Positions 1 to 15,689 of a DNA stretch of 64,000 nt are shown here, in pieces. The DNA comes from Orbilia blumenaviensis (lineage: Eukaryota; Ascomycota; Orbiliomycetes; Orbiliales; Orbiliaceae). The translations under genes and the position numbers were made by a program. Position 1 is the stretch's first letter, and the number at the start of each line of letters is the position of its first letter. The DNA is taken from the NCBI GenBank assembly GCA_036872755.1, contig JAVHNS010000015.1:1-64000 (forward strand), read 5' to 3'. The notes under the pieces were generated by a model. That model searched no databases. It was not told the DNA's origin and saw only the letters and a list, made by a program, of their open reading frames with translations.

Positions 1-2250
1 ATAAATATTTTATAGTTTATAATTTAAATTAATTTTTTTATTATACCATTTTACTATTTTAAGTTCTATAATACAAACAATTCTTTTTTTATTTTTTTTT
101 TATATAATACTTTTATATTATATTATAAGTTTTTTTGCATAATTTAATTTTATAAATAATTTTTTTAAAAGTTTATTTTTTAATTTAATAAATAATTTAA
201 ATTAAATTTTAAAATTTTTTTTATTTTTTAAAAAGTTAATTTAAATATATTTGCTAAAATTATAAATAAAATAAATTATATATTATAAAAATTATTTAAT
301 AAATTTTTTATATAATAACAAAGTATGTTATCATTTGTTAAAACTTATATATATAAATTTAATTATATTAATAATTTGTTATATAAAAAATATTTTATTA
401 TATAATTAAATCGCTTTTACTATTAAATATATTTTATATATAATCAATAAATTACAATTTAAATTTTTGATTTTTCATAATTTGTTTAATAATTCAAAAA
501 TTCAAATAATTTAATTTACAATATTAAATAAAAAAACGAAAATTATAATCATTTTTAATTACTTACCTTCTAATAATTATAATTATAATAAGTATTATAA
601 TAAAGTTAAATTTTATATTTTTAATTTAATTTTTTATTTTTTTTATAAATTATAACTTATTTATCTTTATTTACAATTTAATTTATAAAAATTAAATTAT
701 TTTTTATTTTAAAAATATATAATATATTTTTTATAATTATATATATAAATAAAATATTTATTATTATATTTTTTTAATTTTTTAACTAATATTATAAAGT
801 TATTTATTAATATAATACCTTTTAAGTCAAATAAATTAAATTATAATTTATAAAATTTAGATTTTTTAAAATTAATTTATTTTATAATTTTTAAATTAAT
901 ATATTATAAATTATATTTTAATTTTTATAAATTATTATAATATATAATTTTATATATTTTAATATATTATATTAATATATATTTATTAACTTTTTTAAAT
1001 TATATTTTAACTTTTTATTTATAAAAAAATTTTAATTATTGTTAATTTAAAATATTTTATAATTTTTTATATTATAAATATTATTATTGTAATAAATATT
1101 GTTTAAACTTTAAATTTTTTAATTTTTTTTAATTAATTACTTTATTATCTTTAATTTAATTTTTATTAAAAAATACTTATATTTTACTAATAATTAAATA
1201 ATTAATTATAATTTATTTTTCATTAATAAAGATATTTTTAAATATTTAATAATAATTATTATATATATATATATATTTATTAATATTCATTATTTTAAAT
1301 ATATTAATAAATTACAAAATTTTTTTATTATTTATATTTTAAAATATTATAAAAATAAAATATAATAAATTTTTGTGTTTAAATAATAATAAAAAAATTA
1401 TATTAATGTGTTTATTTATTAAATTTTTTATTTTATTAACATAATCAATAATTATATAATATATTAATTTCTTAATACCTAATTTTATTATTTTAAATTA
1501 AATTACCAAAAATTTTTTAATATTTTTTAAAAAAAGTAATTTTATAATTTTAATTTTTTTTTCTTTTATTATATTTTATATTATTTTTAATTACAAAAAT
1601 TAATAATATTTTAATCAAATTAAAAAGTTGATAGTTATTTTGTATATATATTTTAAAACAATTTTTTATTTTTTATTTCCACACAATATAATTTATTCTA
1701 TTATTTATTAGTTTAAATATTCTTAAATAAATAATTAATTTAAATTATTCTACCATCTTAAAATTATAAATAATATATTTAATAAAATTAAATAATAAAT
1801 ATCTAAATTATGTTTTGTTTTATTTTACAAATTAAACTTATAAATAATTTCTTTAATTCAAATAATCTACAAATATTTAAATAATTTTTATTTAATTATG
1901 TAATAAATAAGGGACTTAGTATAGCCAAATCCTACCATATGCAGACTACAGACTCTTCTCTGTGTATAACACTGTTTATTCTGTACATCTGACAATAATT
2001 ATATTAATTAATATAAATATATAAATATATTAGGTTTATAATTTATTAAAATTAATATAATTAGATAAAATATATTCAATTAAATTTACTAAATTTAATA
2101 ATATTTTTAGTCAAAATCTATATATACAAGTAATTTATATGTAAGATAATCTGTAAATTAATTATATAAAAAGTAATTTAAGTCTGTAAGAGGTAAAAAC
2201 CATTTTAGTTGGTAAGCCATGTAAAGAATTAAAAAGTTTATATACAGAGT

Positions 2251-2287
2251 AACATGCCTAGTTACCCTGAACGTAGTATTCTGATAT
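2251..2287. repeat. 37-bp flank repeat, left copy
   Basis: It matches 16436-16472 at 35 of 37 positions, and the two differences are G in the right copy and A here. Weaker similarity continues about 200 bp upstream of both copies. This repeat lies outside the LTR array on both sides and so belongs to a different repeated element. Confidence 0.7.
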
Positions 2288-2461
2288 TTATTAATCGAAA
2301 TAGTTTTTACTTTTTATATATTTAAATCGCTTTTTATGTAATTAGCTTATGAATTATCATATAACTTATTTATATATAAATTTTAACTAAAAATATCATT
2401 AAACTCAACAGACTTAATCTAATATACTTCACTTGATCTCATCAATTCTGGCATTTAAGTT

Positions 2462-2466
2462 ATATC
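2462..2466. repeat. Left target-site duplication ATATC
   Basis: These five bases stand directly before the TG start of LTR A and are repeated directly after the CA end of LTR D at 16022-16026. Five bases is the usual duplication length for Ty3- and Ty1-type integrases. In such an A/T-rich context a chance match is possible but unlikely at exactly these two junctions. Confidence 0.75.
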
Positions 2467-2798
2467 TGTAAGGTTATATATATACAAAAGTGTGCATATC
2501 ACAACAGTTAAGAATATAACCTTAGTTATAATTATAAATTAAAAAATAAAAAATTATATATATAACTACTATTTATATTTTATATATTAAAAAATATATA
2601 TATTACAGTATTAAATTATAATTTTTTATTATATTTAAATTAAAAAAATTAAATTAATATTGATTTAAGGATTGAAATTATTTGGGTGGGTTTTTAAATA
2701 AATTACTATGTATTTATATTATTTAAATTAAATAATTTTAATTATTATATTAATTTTATTATATTTTATATATTATTATATAAATATATAATTTAATA
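2467..2798. repeat. LTR copy A (332 bp)
   Basis: It begins TGTAAGGTTATATA. The end aligns base for base with the end of LTR D if C is read as T and G as A: the GC-rich tip of D (15981-16021) corresponds to an all A/T tip at 2758-2798. RIP acted on both strands in this copy. It is the left boundary of the array and is preceded by ATATC. Confidence 0.85.
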
Positions 2799-5700
2799 TT
2801 ATTTTTTTTTAATAATTTTTAAAATTTATTTATTAAAATTAAAATAAAATTTTATTATTATAATTTATGTTAAAATTATAATTTTAAAATTTATATTTTA
2901 TAATTTATAATATAAAAATATAATTATAAATTATATAAATTTTAATTTTTAAAATTTTAAAAAAAACTAAAATTTAATATATAATACTATATTTTATGTT
3001 CTTTTATTTTTTTCTTTTTTTTTTTATTTAAAAATATTTTAATAAATAATTTTTTAAAATTAATAATTTTAAAATATTTTAAAATTTTTAAATTAATAAT
3101 TTATAATTTTTTTTTCCTCATCTTACTCTATTTTATAAAATATATATTAATTTTTTTTTATTTTATTTTATTTTTTTTTATTTAAAAAAATAATTAATTA
3201 ATTTAATATATATATTATCAATATTATAAAAATAATTTATATTAATTTTAATTTTTTATTGTATATTATATATAATTAATATTAAATTATAAATTTTATT
3301 TATTATTCTTTTTTTAATAATTATAATATTTATTTTTATTATTAAAAAAAGTAATTTAATATAATTTAATTTTATTAATTTGAAAATATAAATTTTATAA
3401 TTATTAATTTTATTATTTAATTTATTATAATTTACAAAAATCATTTTATTTATTTAATTATTTTAATTATAAAAATTTTTATTAATATAATAATTTATTA
3501 TAATTAATAAAAAATTAATTTTTTTAAAATTATCCTAATTATTATAAATATTATATTAAATTATTTTAATAATATTTTTAATTTCAATATTTTCTTATAG
3601 TAAATCACAATTTTAAAATATTTATTACTTTAAAAAAATCTTCCCATAATTCTTAAACTAAATTTTTTAATTTTATATATTATTATATTAAAAAATATAT
3701 TAAATTCTTTTATTTTTTATAATTATAAAATTAAAGATTTTCTAATAATTATTAAAAATAATAAAAAAAATAATAATAAAAATAATATTATAAAAAATAA
3801 TAATAAAAATAATAATAAAAAAAATAAAAATAATAAAATTTCTTTTTTTACAAATAACAATAATATAAAAAATAAAAAAAATAATAAAATTAATAAAAAT
3901 AATAAAAAAAATAATAAAAATATTAATAATAATAAAAAATTTATTTTTTATTATTATAAAAAATTTATAAATTATTATAATTTTTATTAAAAATTAAAAA
4001 AGAAAAAAAATAAAAATAGAAAAATTTATAAATATAAAATTTTTAAAAAAAAAAATTATTTTATTTAATTATATTTTAAATAAATTTTTTATATATTATT
4101 ATATTTATTTTTATTAATTTTTTTTTAATTTTTTATAAAAGTTTTTGTTTTTTTAAATTTATTTTATTTTTAATAATTTTATTAAATTAATTTATTATAA
4201 TTTTAAAATTTTAATAATAATTTTAAATTTTTTTATAAATTATTATAATTTATAAAATTTTTTAAAATATTTTTTTAAAATTTTTAATTTTAATTTTAAT
4301 ATGTAATAAATATTTTTTAAATTTTTATAATATATTTATTAATAATTAATTTTTTTATTTAATTAAATAATATTTTATTTTAATATAACTCCATATACCC
4401 TTTTTAAAATTATTTTTTATTAATATTTTTTTTATTTTTTATTTTTTTTTTTTTTATTTTAATATATTATAATTTAAAAAATATTAAATAAATTTTATTT
4501 ATAATATATAATTTTAAAAATAATATATAAAAAATATTATATTATCTTATTTTTTTAAATAATATTAATTTATAAATATATATTTTAATATAAACCATAA
4601 TTTTATATAAATTTAAAAATTTAATTTTAAATTTTATAAAAAATTATTTAATATTTATATTTTTATTAAAAAATATAATTTTTTATTTAATTTTATATTT
4701 TAATATTTTATTTTATTTTAAATTATTATATTTAATTTAATTATTTTAAATTTATTTTATTTTTAATTTATAAATTTAATATAATAATTTTAATTTTTTA
4801 ATATATTTTTTTATAATTAATATCTTATTTTTTATAAAATAATTTATTTTAAATTGTAAATAATAATTATATTTAATAAAAAATAAAATTATTTTAATTA
4901 TTATTTAATAAATATTATTATATATAAATATTATAAATAAAAGTAAATTAATTTAATTATTCTATTTATAATTATAATAGTTTTTTATTAATTATTTTAA
5001 AATTTAATTGATTTTTTTTGTTTAATTATTTATTTTAAAATAAAATATAATAAATTATTTTTTTATAATATTTATTATTTTATAAAAATTTATAATAAAT
5101 TTAGAAATAAAAATTTATTTTTAATTAGATATAAAATTATTTAAAAAATTATTATGAATTAAGTATTTTATATAAATTTATATTAATTTTTTTATTTATA
5201 ATTTATTATAAAGTAGTATAAAATATATAAACTTAATTAATTTATTTATTATTATTTAAATTATATTAAATTCTAAATTTATATCTTTTAATATAAAATT
5301 TCATAATAAAAGTAATTTGATAATAAAATTTATAAAAATATTGTACTATAATATATTTAATATTAAAAATAATAATAATTTTCTTTTTTTTAATTTTTTA
5401 ATTATTTTATTTTATTAATAAATATTATATTTTATAATATATTTATAAATAAATTTAATATATTTTAAAAAGTAATAATTTTTAAAAAACAATTTTTATA
5501 TTTTATAATAATTAAAATAATTTGTTAAAGAAATATTATATATATAATATATTATATTTTTATATAATTTTAAAATATTAAATATATATAATTTATTTTT
5601 AAATTATAATATATTATTTTTTTTTAATATATAATTTATTATATATATTATATTATTTTACTATATAATATTAATAATATATTTTATTTTTTTATTTTTA

Positions 5701-8180
5701 AAATATATTTTCTTAATATTATTAATATTTTATAAAAATTTAATAAATATTAATATTAAAATATTAAATAGTTTATTATATATTATTATAATTAATTATT
5801 TTATTTTTAATAATAAAGGTAGTAGTAATTTATTATATTTTTTTATATATTTTATTTAATAAAATAATATATTTATTATTATATTATTTTTTCTTAAATA
5901 ATATTGAATAATAAAATTATAATTTATTAATTTTTTAAATTATTTAATTTATCTTATATTAAATTATTTTAAAATTATAAAATAAATTAAATTTTAATAA
6001 TTATTATAAATAATAATTTAAAATTAAATTTTTTTTAAATATATTATTTAATATTATAATATTTTAATTATTATTAATATTTTTTAATTAAATATTTTAT
6101 AATTTTTTTTTATTTTTAATATTTTTTTATTTTAAAAATAAATAAAATATTAATAATTTTTTTTATTTTATTATAAAAAATAAATTTTAATTTTAAATTT
6201 TATAATTAATTTTATTATAATACTATATTTTACAAAAAATTAATAATAAAAATTTATAAAATCTAAAAAAATTATAATTATTTTATATTTTAAAAAATTT
6301 TTTATTAATATATAATTTTTATTTTATTTTTATTTATTAAAATATTATGAGTTAATATAATAAAGTTTAGAAAATTTATTTTTTTTTTATAAAATTTACA
6401 TTTTTTTATTTTAATATATAATAATATTATTTTAAATTATTATAGTAATATATATATATTTTATATGAGATTTATAATTTTTAAAAAAAATTAAAATGTT
6501 ATTTAAATAAATAATAATAAAAATATTTAATAAATTACAAAATAATATATTTAATAATAATTAAAAAATTATTAATATATTTATTAATTTAAATAATATT
6601 ACTAAATATTTATAAAAATTATATTTTATTTTAAATATTATTTTCTATTTTTTATTTATTATAATATATACCAAATTATAAATTTTTTTTAAATTTAATT
6701 TAATAAATATTTTAATATTCTATAGTTAATTAAGGAATTTATTTATTAAAAATAATAAATATTAATTTTTTATTATTATATTATTAAATACTTAATAATT
6801 TATATAAAATTATAATAAATTATTCTTTTTTTTTATAAAAAAAATAAATATTTTTGTTAATAAAAAAAATTTATAAATAAAATTTTTTAATTTTATTTCC
6901 TTTATGTATAATTTTAATATTTTATTTTTAATTAAAAAAAGTTTATAAATTAATTTAAAAAAAAATATAATATTTTATATTAATAAAATTTTATAATTTT
7001 AAAATTAATATTTTAATAATTTATTTATTATTTTTTTTTTTTTTAAATTTACAAAATTAATATATTCTCTTAGTATGTATTATATTGATTTGCTTTAAAA
7101 AGTAATTTTTTTTAAAATTATTATTTTTATTAATATAAAATCTTTTAATAAAAAATTAAATTATTTTATTTTAACTAATTTTATAATGATAATATAAAAT
7201 TTTACAATTTATTATATTAAAAAATAATTTATATTTTAATTAATATTTAAATTATTTTTATATAATTATACAAATTTTAATATAAAATTAAATAATTTAA
7301 TTTTTATAATATTAAAAAAAATAAATTTTTTAAAATTATTTATTTTTATTTTTAAATTTTTTATTTTATATATAATACTATAGTTTAATAAAACATTATT
7401 TATTTTTTTAAATAGAATAATTTTATTTTTTCTTATTAAAAATATATTATATCTTATTATAAATTATATTATTATAAAATTATTAAATATATTATAATTT
7501 ATTAATATTTTAATTTATATTATTTTACTATTTTATAATAATATTACTTTTATTATTAAATAATTAAAATAATTTTTTAATAATTTTATTTTATATATTA
7601 TAATTAATATAATATTATATATAATATAAATATTTTTTTCTTTAAATAATAAAATTTTATTATTTTTATTATTTTTTTAATTTTTTATATTATATATTAT
7701 TATAATATTATTTTATTATATAACTAAATTTTTTATATTTAAAATAAAAATTATTTATTTTATAATATTTATATTTATTAAAAAATATTTATTTTTATAA
7801 ATTTTAATTAATTTAATATTAATATAATTTATTATAATATAATTTAAATTTATGAATTATAAAATAAATTATTTTGAATTTAATAATTTTTAATATATAA
7901 ATTTTATAATTTTTTAATATAAATTATTAATTATATAAATTTTTATAAATTTTTAAATTTTTTTAATATATTGTTAATTATAATAAAAATAATTTTCTAA
8001 ATTTTTTTTTTAAAATTTTTATAATAAAAAATATATAAAATATTTTTATATTATAAAAATAATTTAATTTATAATATATTAAAATAAATTATATAATTAA
8101 TAATTTTATTTTTTTGTTATATTTTTAAAATAATAAATTTAATTATTTTTTTTTTGTTTAAATTTTTAAAATAAATTATG

Positions 8181-8510
8181 TGTAAGGTTATATATGCGAG
8201 AATGTGCGTATTACAACAATTAAGAATATAACCTTAGTTATAATTATAAATTAAAAAATAAAAAATTATATATATAATTGCTATTTATGTTTTATATATT
8301 AAAAAATATATATATTACAATATTAAATTGTAATTTTCTATTATTTTTAAATTAAGGAAATTAATCTAATATTAGTTTAAAAATTAAAATTATTTAAATA
8401 AATTTTTAAATAAATTATTATATATTTATATTATTTAAATTAAATAATTTTAATTATTATATTAATTTTATTATATTTTATATATTATTATATAAATATA
8501 TAATTTAATA
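8181..8510. repeat. LTR copy B (330 bp)
   Basis: It begins TGTAAGGTTATATATGCG and ends in the A/T-converted equivalent of CCTGACA. It is shared between internal regions 1 and 2. It is not flanked by its own target-site duplication, as expected for an internal LTR made by recombination. Confidence 0.82.
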
Positions 8511-9146
8511 TTATTTTTTTTTAATAATTTTTAAAATTTATTTATTAAAAATTAAATAAGATTTTATTATTATAATCTATATTAAAATTATAATTTTCTT
8601 ATATAATTTAAAAAATATTTTAAAAAATTAATTTTAAATTTTAATTTATTAATATTATTATATTATTATAATTTTATATAAATATTTTAAAAATTTTAAA
8701 TTTAATTATTAAATTTAAATATATAAAAATAATATATAATAAAAATAATATATTAATTATAAATTTAAAATAAAATTTTATATATATTAAAAATTTTATT
8801 TATATATTATAATTTTATAAAAAATTATATATTATAAAATTATATAAAAAATCTTAATTTTATTTTATAATAATTTATAATATATTATATTTTAAAAATT
8901 TTTAATATAATATAAATAATTAATTGTATAATATTAAATTTATTATATTATATATTAATTTATAAGTTTATATTATTATAAAATTTATATTTTATAAATT
9001 ATAATTTTTAATAATTATATTTTATAATTTATAATTTTAAAATTTATATTTTACAGTTTGTAATATAAAAATATAATTATAAATTATATAAATTCTAATT
9101 TTTAAAATTTTAAAAAAAGTTAATATTTAATATATAATATTATATT

Positions 9147-9177
<31 letters not shown>

Positions 9178-12100
9178 ATTTTAAAATTTTTTAATAAATA
9201 GTTTTTTTGGATTAATAATTTTAAAATATTTTAAAATTTTTAAATTAATAATTTATAATTTTTTTTTTCTTATTTTACTTTATTTTATAAAATATATATT
9301 AATTTTTTTTTATTTTATTTTATTTTTTTTTATTTAAAAAAATAATTAATTAATTTAATATATATATTATTAATATTATAAAAATAATTTATATTAATTT
9401 TAATTTTCTATTATATATTATATATAATTAATATTAAATTATAAATTTTATTTACTATTTTTTTTTTAATAACTACAATATTTATTCTCATTATTAAAAA
9501 AAATAATTTAATATAATTTAATTTTATTAATTTAAAAATATAAATTCTATAATTGTTAATTTTATTATTTAATTTATTATAATTTATAAAAATTATTTTA
9601 TTTATTTAATTATTTTAATTATAAAAATTTTTATTAATATAATAATTTATTATAATTAATAAAAAATTAATTTTTTTAAAATTATTTTAATTATTATAGA
9701 TATTATATTAAATCATTTTAATAATATTTTTAATTTTAATATTTTTTTATAATAAATTATAATTTTAAAATATTTACTATTTTAAAAAAAATTTTTTATA
9801 ATTTTTAAATTAAATTTTTTAATTTTATATATTATTATATTAAAAAATGTATTAAATTTTTTTATTTTTTATAATTATAAAATTAAAAATTTTTTAATAA
9901 TTATTAAAAATAATAAAAAAAATGATAATAAAAATAATATTATAAAAAATAATAATAAAAATAATAATAAAAAAAATAAAAATAATAAAATTCCTCCCCC
10001 TATAAATAACAATAGTGTAAGAAATAAAGAAAATAATAAAATTAATAAAAATAATAAAAAAAATAATAAAAATATTAATAATAATAAAAAATTTATTTTT
10101 TATTATTATAAAAGATTTATAAATTATTATAATCTTTATTAAAAATTAAAAAAAAAAAAAAATAAAAATAAAAAAGTTTATAAATATAAGGTTTTTAAAA
10201 AAAAAATTTATTTTATTTAATTATATTTTAAATAAATTTTTTATATATCACTACATCTATTTTTATTAATTTTTTTTTAATTTTCTATAAGAGTTTTTAT
10301 TTTTTTAGATTTATTTTATTCTTAATAATTTTACTAAATTAGTTTGTTATAATTTTAAAATTTTAATAATAATTTTAAGTTTTTTTATAAATTATTATAA
10401 CTTATAAAATTTTTTAAAATATTTTTTTAAAATCTTTAATTTTAATTTTAATATATAATAAATGTTTTTTAAACTTTTATAATATATTTATTAATAATTA
10501 ATTTTTTTATTTAATTAAATAGTGCTTTGTTTTAATATAATTTTATATATTTTTTTTAAAATTATTTTTTGTTAATATTTTTTTTATTTTTTATTTTTTT
10601 TTTTTTTTATTTTAATATATTGTAATTTAGGAAATGTTAAGTAGATTTTATTTATAATATATAATTTTAAAAATAATATATAAAAAATATTATATTATTT
10701 TATTTTCTTAAATAATATTAATTTATAAATATATATTTTAATATAAACTGTGATTTTATATAAATTTAAAAATTTAATTTTAAATTTTATAAAAAATTAT
10801 TTAATATTTATATTTTTATTAAAAAATATAATTTTTTATTTAATCTTATATTTTAATATTTTATTTTATTTTAAATTATTATATTTAATTTAATTATTTT
10901 AAATTTATTTTATTTTTAATTTATAAATTTAATATAATAATTTTAACTTTTTAATATATTTTTTTATAATTAATATTTTATTTTTTATAAGATAGTTTAT
11001 TTTAAATTATAAATAATAATTATATTTAATAAAAAATAAAATTATTTTAATTATTATTTAATAAATATTATTATATATAAATATTATAAATAGAAATAAA
11101 TTAATTTAATTATTTTATTTATAATTATAATAATTTTTTATTAATTATTTTAAAATTTAATTAATTTTTTTTATTTAATTATTTATTTTAAAATAAAATA
11201 TGATAAATTATTTTTTTATAATATTTATTATTTTATAAAAATTTATAATAAATTTAAAAATAAAAATTTATTTTTAATTAAATATAAAATCATTTAAAAA
11301 ATTATTATAAATTAAATATTTTATATAAATTTATATTAATTTTTTTATTTGTAATTTATTATAAAATAATATAAAATATATAAATTTAATTAATTTATTT
11401 ATTATTATTTAAATTATATTAAATTTTAAACTTATATTTTTTAATATAAAATTTTGTGATAAAAGTAATTTAATAATAAAATTTATAAAAATATTATATT
11501 ATAATATATTTAATATTAAAAATAATAATAATTTTCTTTTTTTTAATTTTTTAATTATTTTATTTTACTAATAAATATTATATTTTATAATATATTTATA
11601 AATAAATTTAATATATTTTAAAAAATAATAATTTTTAAAAAATAATTTTTATATTTTATAATAATTAAAATAATTTATTAAAAAACATTATATATACAGT
11701 ATATTATATTTTTATATAATTTTAAAATATTAAATATATATAATTTATTTTTAAATTATAACATATTATTTTTTTTTAATATATAATTTATTATATATAT
11801 TATATTATTTTATTGTATAATACTAATAATATATTTTATTTTTTTATTTTTAAAATATGTTTTTTTAATATTATTAATATTTTATAAAAATTTAATAAAT
11901 ATTAATATTAAAATATTAAATAATTTATTATATATTATTACAACCAACTACCTTATTTTTAATAATAAAAATAATAATAATTTATTATATTTTTTTATAT
12001 ATTTTATTTAATAAAATAATATATTTATTATTATATTATTTTTTTTTAAATAATATTAAATTATAAAGTTATAATTTATTAATTTTTTAAATCATCTAAT

Positions 12101-14899
12101 TTATTTTATATTAAATTATTTTAAAATTATAAAATAAATTAAATTTTAATAATTATTATAAATAATAATTTAAAATTAAGCTTTTTTTAAATACATTATT
12201 TAATATTGTAATATTTTAATTATTATTAATATTTTTTAATTAAAAATTTTATAGTTTTTTTTTATTTTTAATATTTTTTTATTTTATTATAAAAGATAAA
12301 TTTTAATTTTAAATTTAAAAATATTAATTTTAATTATAGTATATTATTTTTAATTATAATATAATAATATTATTTTAATTATAAAATTTTTTTTAATATA
12401 TTTAAATATAATTTATTATTTTTTACCCCATTCCCATATTTTTTTTTTTAATAAAAATTTTATAATTAATTTTGTTATAATATTATATTTTATAAAAAAT
12501 TAATAATAAAAATTTATAAAATTTAAAAAAAATTATAATTATTTTATATTTTAAAAAATTTTTTATTAATATATAATTTTTATTTTACTTTTATTTATTA
12601 AAATATTATAAATTAATATAATAAAATCTAAAAAAATTTTTTTTTTTTTATAAAATTTACATTTTTTTATTTTAATATATAATAATATTATTTTAAATTA
12701 TTATAATATAATATATATATATTCTATATAAAATTTATAATTTTTAAAAAAAATTAAAATATCATTTAAATAAATAATAATAAAAATATTTAATAAATTA
12801 TAAAATAATATATTTAATAATAATTAAAAAATTATTAATATATTTATTAATCCAAATAATATTATTAAATATTTATAAAAACCATATTTTATTCTAAATA
12901 TTATTTTTTACTTTTTTTTTATTATAATATATATTAAATTATAAATTTTTTTTAAATTTAATTTAATAAATATTTTAATATTTTACAATTAATTAAAAAA
13001 TTTATTTATTAAAAATAATAAATATTAATTTTTTATTATTATATTATTAAATATTTAGTAATTTATATAAAACTATAATAAATTATTTTTTTTTTTTATA
13101 AAAAAAATAAATATCCTTATTAATAAAAAAAATTTATAAATAAAATCTTTTAATTTTATTTTCTTTATATATAATTTTAATATTTTATTTTAATTAAAAA
13201 AAACTTATAAATTAATTTAAAAAAAAAATATAATATTTTATATTAATAAAATTTTATAATTTTAAAATTAATATTTTAATAATTTATTTATTATTTTTTT
13301 TTTTTTTAGATTTATAAAATTAGTATATTTTTTTAATATATATTATATTAATTTATTTTAAAAAATAATTTTTTTTAAAATTATTATTTTTATTAATATA
13401 AAATTTTTTAATAAAAAATTAAATTATTTTATTTTAATTAATTTTATAATAATAATATAAGATTTTATAATTTATTATATTAAAAAATAATTTATATTTT
13501 AATTAATATTTAAATTATTTTTATATAATTATATAAATTTTAATATAAAATTAAATAATTTAATTTTTATAATATTAAAAAAAATAAATTTTTTAAAATT
13601 ATTTATTTTTATTTTTAAATTTTTTATTTTATATATAATATTATAATTTAATAAAACACTATTCATTCTTTTAAATAAAATAATTTTATTTTTTTTTATT
13701 AAAAATATACTATATTTTATTATAAATTATATTATTATAAAATTATTAAATATATTATAATTTATTAATATTTTAATTTATACTATTTTATTATTTTATA
13801 ATAATATTATTTTTATTATTAAATAATTAAAATATTTTTTTAATAATTTTATTTCACATATTATAATTAATATAATATTACATATAATATAAATATTTTT
13901 TTCTTTAAATAATAAAAATTCTATTATTTTCATTATTTTTTTAATTTTTTATATTATATACTACTATAATATTATTTTATTATATAATTAAATTTTTTAT
14001 ATTTAAAATAAAAATTACTTACTCTATAATATTTATATTTATTAAAAAATATTTATTTTTATAAAATTTAATTAATTTAATATTAATATAATTTACTGCA
14101 ATATAACTTAAATTTATAAATTATAAAATAAATTATTTTAAATTTAATAATTTTTAATATATAAATTTTGCAGTTTTTTAATATAAATTATTAATTATAT
14201 AAATTTTTATAAATTTTTAAATTTTTTTAATATATTATTAATTATAATAAAAATAATTTTTTAAATTTTTTTTTTAAAATTTTTATCATAAAAGATATAT
14301 AGGATATTTTTATGTTATAAAAATAATTTAATTTGTAATATATTAAAACAAATTATATAATTAATAATTTTATTTTTTTATTATATTTTTAAAATAATAA
14401 ATTTAATTATTTTTTTTTTATTTAAATTTTTAAAATAAATCATAATAATTTGTTTGAATGTTTTTTATGTTGTTAGTTTTAAAAAAATTTTGTTTATATT
14501 TATTAAAATTACTAAAGGTTTAGATTATTTAATTATAGTATTTTATAATTAATTAAAAGTAAAATTAATTTTATATTTTTTATTATTTTTAAATATTTAA
14601 TAATTAAAATTAAAAAATAATTTTATTTAATAAATAAAGATTTATGTTTTATTATAATTATTTATAAATTTATTTAATTTATTAATTAATTTTATAAATT
14701 AAATAATTATAGTTAAATTGTTGTTTTTAAATTATAAAATAAGTTGTTATATTTTATTATTTTTTAAAGATCTAAAATCTAAAGATCCAAAACCCATTAA
14801 ACTCTATAGAGTGTTTTGCATTAATTTATTTTCTTTAATAGACGCTACAGGTATTTACAAGATACTTATAGTAATAAGTTGAAAAATAGTTTTTTAATA

Positions 14900-15229
14900 T
14901 ATAAGATTATATATATAAAAATATATATATTATAATAATTAAAAATATGATTTTAATTATAATTATAAATTAAAAAATAAAAAATTATATATATAACTAT
15001 TATTTATGTTTTATATACTAAAAAATATATATATTATAATGTTAAATTATAGCTTTTTATTATTTTTAAATTAAAAAAATTAATTTAACATTAACCCAAA
15101 AACCAAAGTTGCCTGAGTAAATCTTTAAATGGGTCACTACATGTTCGTATTACCCAGACCAAGTAACTTTAGCCATTGTGTTGACCTTGTTGTATTTTGC
15201 GCACCACCGCGTGGGTGCGCGGCCTGACA
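14900..15229. repeat. LTR copy C (330 bp)
   Basis: This copy shows mainly G-to-A changes, so its C residues are kept (compare CCCAAAAACCAAAG near 15093 with the same place in copy D). Its last ~70 bp are nearly unmutated and end in GCGCGGCCTGACA. Confidence 0.85.
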
Positions 15230-15232
15230 TTA

Positions 15233-15689
15233 TGATAATTTATTTAAATATTTTTTATATTATTAGTTTTGGGGGGATTTTGTTTATGTTTATTAAAATT
15301 ATTAAAAGTTTAAATTATTTAATTATAATATTTTATAATTAATTAAAAATAAAATTAATTTTATATTTTTTGTTATTTTTAAATATTTAATAATTAAAAT
15401 TAAAAAATAATTTTATTTGATGAATAAAAATTTATATTTTGTTATAATCATTTATAAATTTATTTAATTTATTAACCAATTTTGCAAATTAGATAATTAT
15501 AATTAAATTATTGTTTTTAAATTATAAAATAGATTATTATGTTTTAATGTTTTTTGAGGGTTTAAAATCTAAGGGTTTAGAATCTATTAGATTCTGTAGA
15601 GTGTTTTATATTAACTTGTTTTTTTTAGTGGATGTTGTAAGTAATTATGAGGTGTTTATAGTGATAGGTTAAAAGATGGTCTTTTAATA
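15233..15689. repeat. Duplicate of the 3' internal segment
   Basis: This ~457-bp stretch repeats 14443-14899 from internal region 2, with differences mostly of RIP type. It lies between LTR C and LTR D and is all that remains of a third internal region, probably after a large deletion. Confidence 0.8.

Noticed and set aside
3256..3444. Open frame of Ile/Asn/Lys/Leu in the isochore
   Set aside because: Composition is what random A/T-rich DNA gives.
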